From: Nostocaceae cyanobacterium CSSed10_463m
Lineage (GTDB): Bacteria; Cyanobacteriota; Cyanobacteriia; Cyanobacteriales; Nostocaceae
NCBI GenBank assembly: GCA_003556955.1
Contig: PWQB01000363.1
Span: 1-5,620 of the forward strand
Length of the DNA stretch: 5,620 bases
Direction: 5' to 3'
In this document: one piece after another, positions 4,766-5,620 of the stretch
Numbering within the stretch: position 1 is the first letter of the stretch
Layout: every line of letters starts with the position of its first letter
Position numbers and translations under genes: made by a program
Notes under the pieces: model-generated
Seen by the model: only the letters and a program-made list of their open reading frames with translations
What the model was told of the DNA's origin: nothing
The model's database searches: none

Positions 4766-5524
4766 ATGGAATCTTCATCATTTTTGACAGTAAATGACCA
4801 GCCAATTTTTATAAATCAGGCTGTAAAATATCTGCAAGCCTCTGGAAAATTAGCGCATTTCATTGGCGACATTCTCCGCCAGTATGTAATTGAACAAGAA
4901 ATAAAAACGCGAGATGATATCGAAATTAGTCCAGCTTTAGCAGAACAGACAATTATCGATTTTCGCCTCAAAAATCAACTCAATGACCCCGAAACTTTTA
5001 AAGAATGGTTACAGAAAAATGTTACAGACTACGCTACATTTTATGAATCAATTGCCTTTAGTTTTAAATTAGAAAAACTCAAAGTTTTGATTACAGAACC
5101 AAAAATCTCAGAATACTTTATTGAACGCAAAATTTTCCTAGATCGGGTGATAATTTCCCGGATTGTTGTTGATAATCGAGAAATAGCTGAAGAACTACAT
5201 ACCCAAATTGAAGAAGGAGGTAGTTTTGAGCAACTAGCAAGAGAATATTCCTTGTCAGATGATCGCATGGTCAACGGCATGATGGGACCAGTCAGCCGAG
5301 GTACAATGCCAGACCAATTGAGAGCAGTTATTGATATAGCTAGTCCTGGTCAAGTTGTCGGTCCCATAGAAATCGAGGGACGTTATGGCTTATTTCGCGT
5401 AGAACAATTTTTGCCAGCGTCTTTAGATGATATGCAACTCCAACAATCACTACAAAATGAATTATTTGAGAAATGGCTAGTCGAGAAAATTCAAAAGCTG
5501 ACGGTCAAACTACAAATGAGCTAA
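4766..5524 (+). CDS. SurA/PpiC-like parvulin-domain protein linked to an export locus
   Basis: This 252-residue protein has an N-terminal all-helical SurA-like chaperone region (about 15-120) and a parvulin-type peptidyl-prolyl isomerase domain (about 125-215). Visible parvulin features are SRIVV (131-135), GGSFEQLAREYSLSDD (151-166), NGMMGPVSRGTMP (170-182) and a C-terminal GRYGLFRVEQF. The two histidines usual in the active site (the His of the L-H-I-L-V strand and of G-Y-H-I-I-K-V) appear as Arg132 and Gly208, so isomerase activity may be weak or absent and chaperoning may be the main role. There is no signal peptide, unlike true SurA, so it should stay in the cytoplasm. Its end overlaps the next gene by 52 bp, implying translational coupling. 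Parvulins of this kind neighbour type I / bacteriocin-type ABC exporters in cyanobacteria (from memory), fitting a role in preparing export substrates. The ATG at 4766 lacks a clear Shine-Dalgarno. Confidence 0.88.
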   Translation: MESSSFLTVNDQPIFINQAVKYLQASGKLAHFIGDILRQYVIEQEIKTRDDIEISPALAEQTIIDFRLKNQLNDPETFKEWLQKNVTDYATFYESIAFSFKLEKLKVLITEPKISEYFIERKIFLDRVIISRIVVDNREIAEELHTQIEEGGSFEQLAREYSLSDDRMVNGMMGPVSRGTMPDQLRAVIDIASPGQVVGPIEIEGRYGLFRVEQFLPASLDDMQLQQSLQNELFEKWLVEKIQKLTVKLQMS

Positions 5525-5620
5525 AATTATTGGATAATGAATCTCTACAAATCAAGGCCGTAGATTCTATACCTTGGAATCAACCGCCGTTTTCTGGACT
5601 AACTGCTGAACAAAAATCCC
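5473..5620 (+). CDS. Start of a downstream gene, probably an ABC exporter N-terminus (partial)
   Basis: An open frame begins at ATG 5473, immediately after an in-frame TGA at 5467, and runs without a stop to the window edge, giving 49 codons. It starts MASRENSKADG and later reads SIPWNQPPFSGLTAEQ. It overlaps the last 52 bp of the parvulin gene in another frame, as in tightly coupled operons. The sequence is too short to show a domain. The proposal that it begins a type I secretion / peptidase-containing or cyclic-nucleotide-regulated ABC exporter rests on the usual cyanobacterial neighbourhood of this parvulin type and on a faint resemblance of the PPF-LT stretch. Another reading is an unrelated coupled gene. 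No start in this frame lies further upstream, and the alternative ATG at 5537 leads to an early stop. Confidence 0.6.
   Translation, partial: MASRENSKADGQTTNELKLLDNESLQIKAVDSIPWNQPPFSGLTAEQKS

Noticed and set aside
5041..5280. Minus-strand 79-residue open frame inside the parvulin gene
   Set aside because: Antisense shadow of the parvulin coding sequence, with a Ser-rich composition expected from such a shadow.

Overview
The window looks like a piece of a filamentous, heterocyst-forming type cyanobacterium (Nostoc/Anabaena/Calothrix-like). The reasons are a moderately AT-rich composition, two copies of the cyanobacterial HIP1 octamer GCGATCGC (4365-4372 and 4539-4546), several families of 7-bp tandem repeats, a palindromic GTAGGTTGGGT element, few Shine-Dalgarno sites, and protein families typical of that group. 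The identification is by pattern and protein recognition only; no search was run.

Left part (1-1691): a palindromic MITE-like element (3-83) and four AATTACG heptamers (121-148) lie directly in front of a gene for a cyanobacterial TPR protein of unknown function (158-1237, +). It converges, with an 8-bp overlap, on a small gene on the minus strand for a protein with a hydrophobic N-terminus and an Ala/Pro/Thr-rich linker (1230-1691).

Middle (1692-3400): a 679-bp divergent intergenic region is full of dyads and repeats. Its main content is an inverted pair of about 58-nt modules (2094-2223). The two modules share loop and linker sequences but have different stem sequences that still base-pair, like a REP doublet or an IS200/IS605-type end. 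Next come an alpha/beta-hydrolase (lipase/esterase) gene (2371-3039, +) and a convergent glyoxalase/VOC-family gene (2969-3400, -), whose 3' ends overlap by 71 bp.

Right part (3401-5620): a second intergenic region holds a decayed palindrome and a 9-bp inverted repeat spanning 91 bp. It is followed by a DUF92/TIGR00297 integral membrane protein related to VTE6 phytyl-phosphate kinase (3792-4601, +), which carries a heptamer repeat tract inside its coding sequence. Last are a SurA/PpiC-like parvulin gene without signal peptide (4766-5524, +) and, overlapping it by 52 bp, the start of another gene that runs off the window (5473-5620, +). That gene is most likely the N-terminus of an ABC-type exporter.

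The genes do not form one pathway. The only likely operon is the parvulin with the partial downstream gene, which suggests a type I / peptide-export locus continuing to the right. I saw no rRNA, tRNA, CRISPR array or intact transposase. No convincing new system is visible; the most interesting non-coding signal is the paired-module element at 2094-2223.
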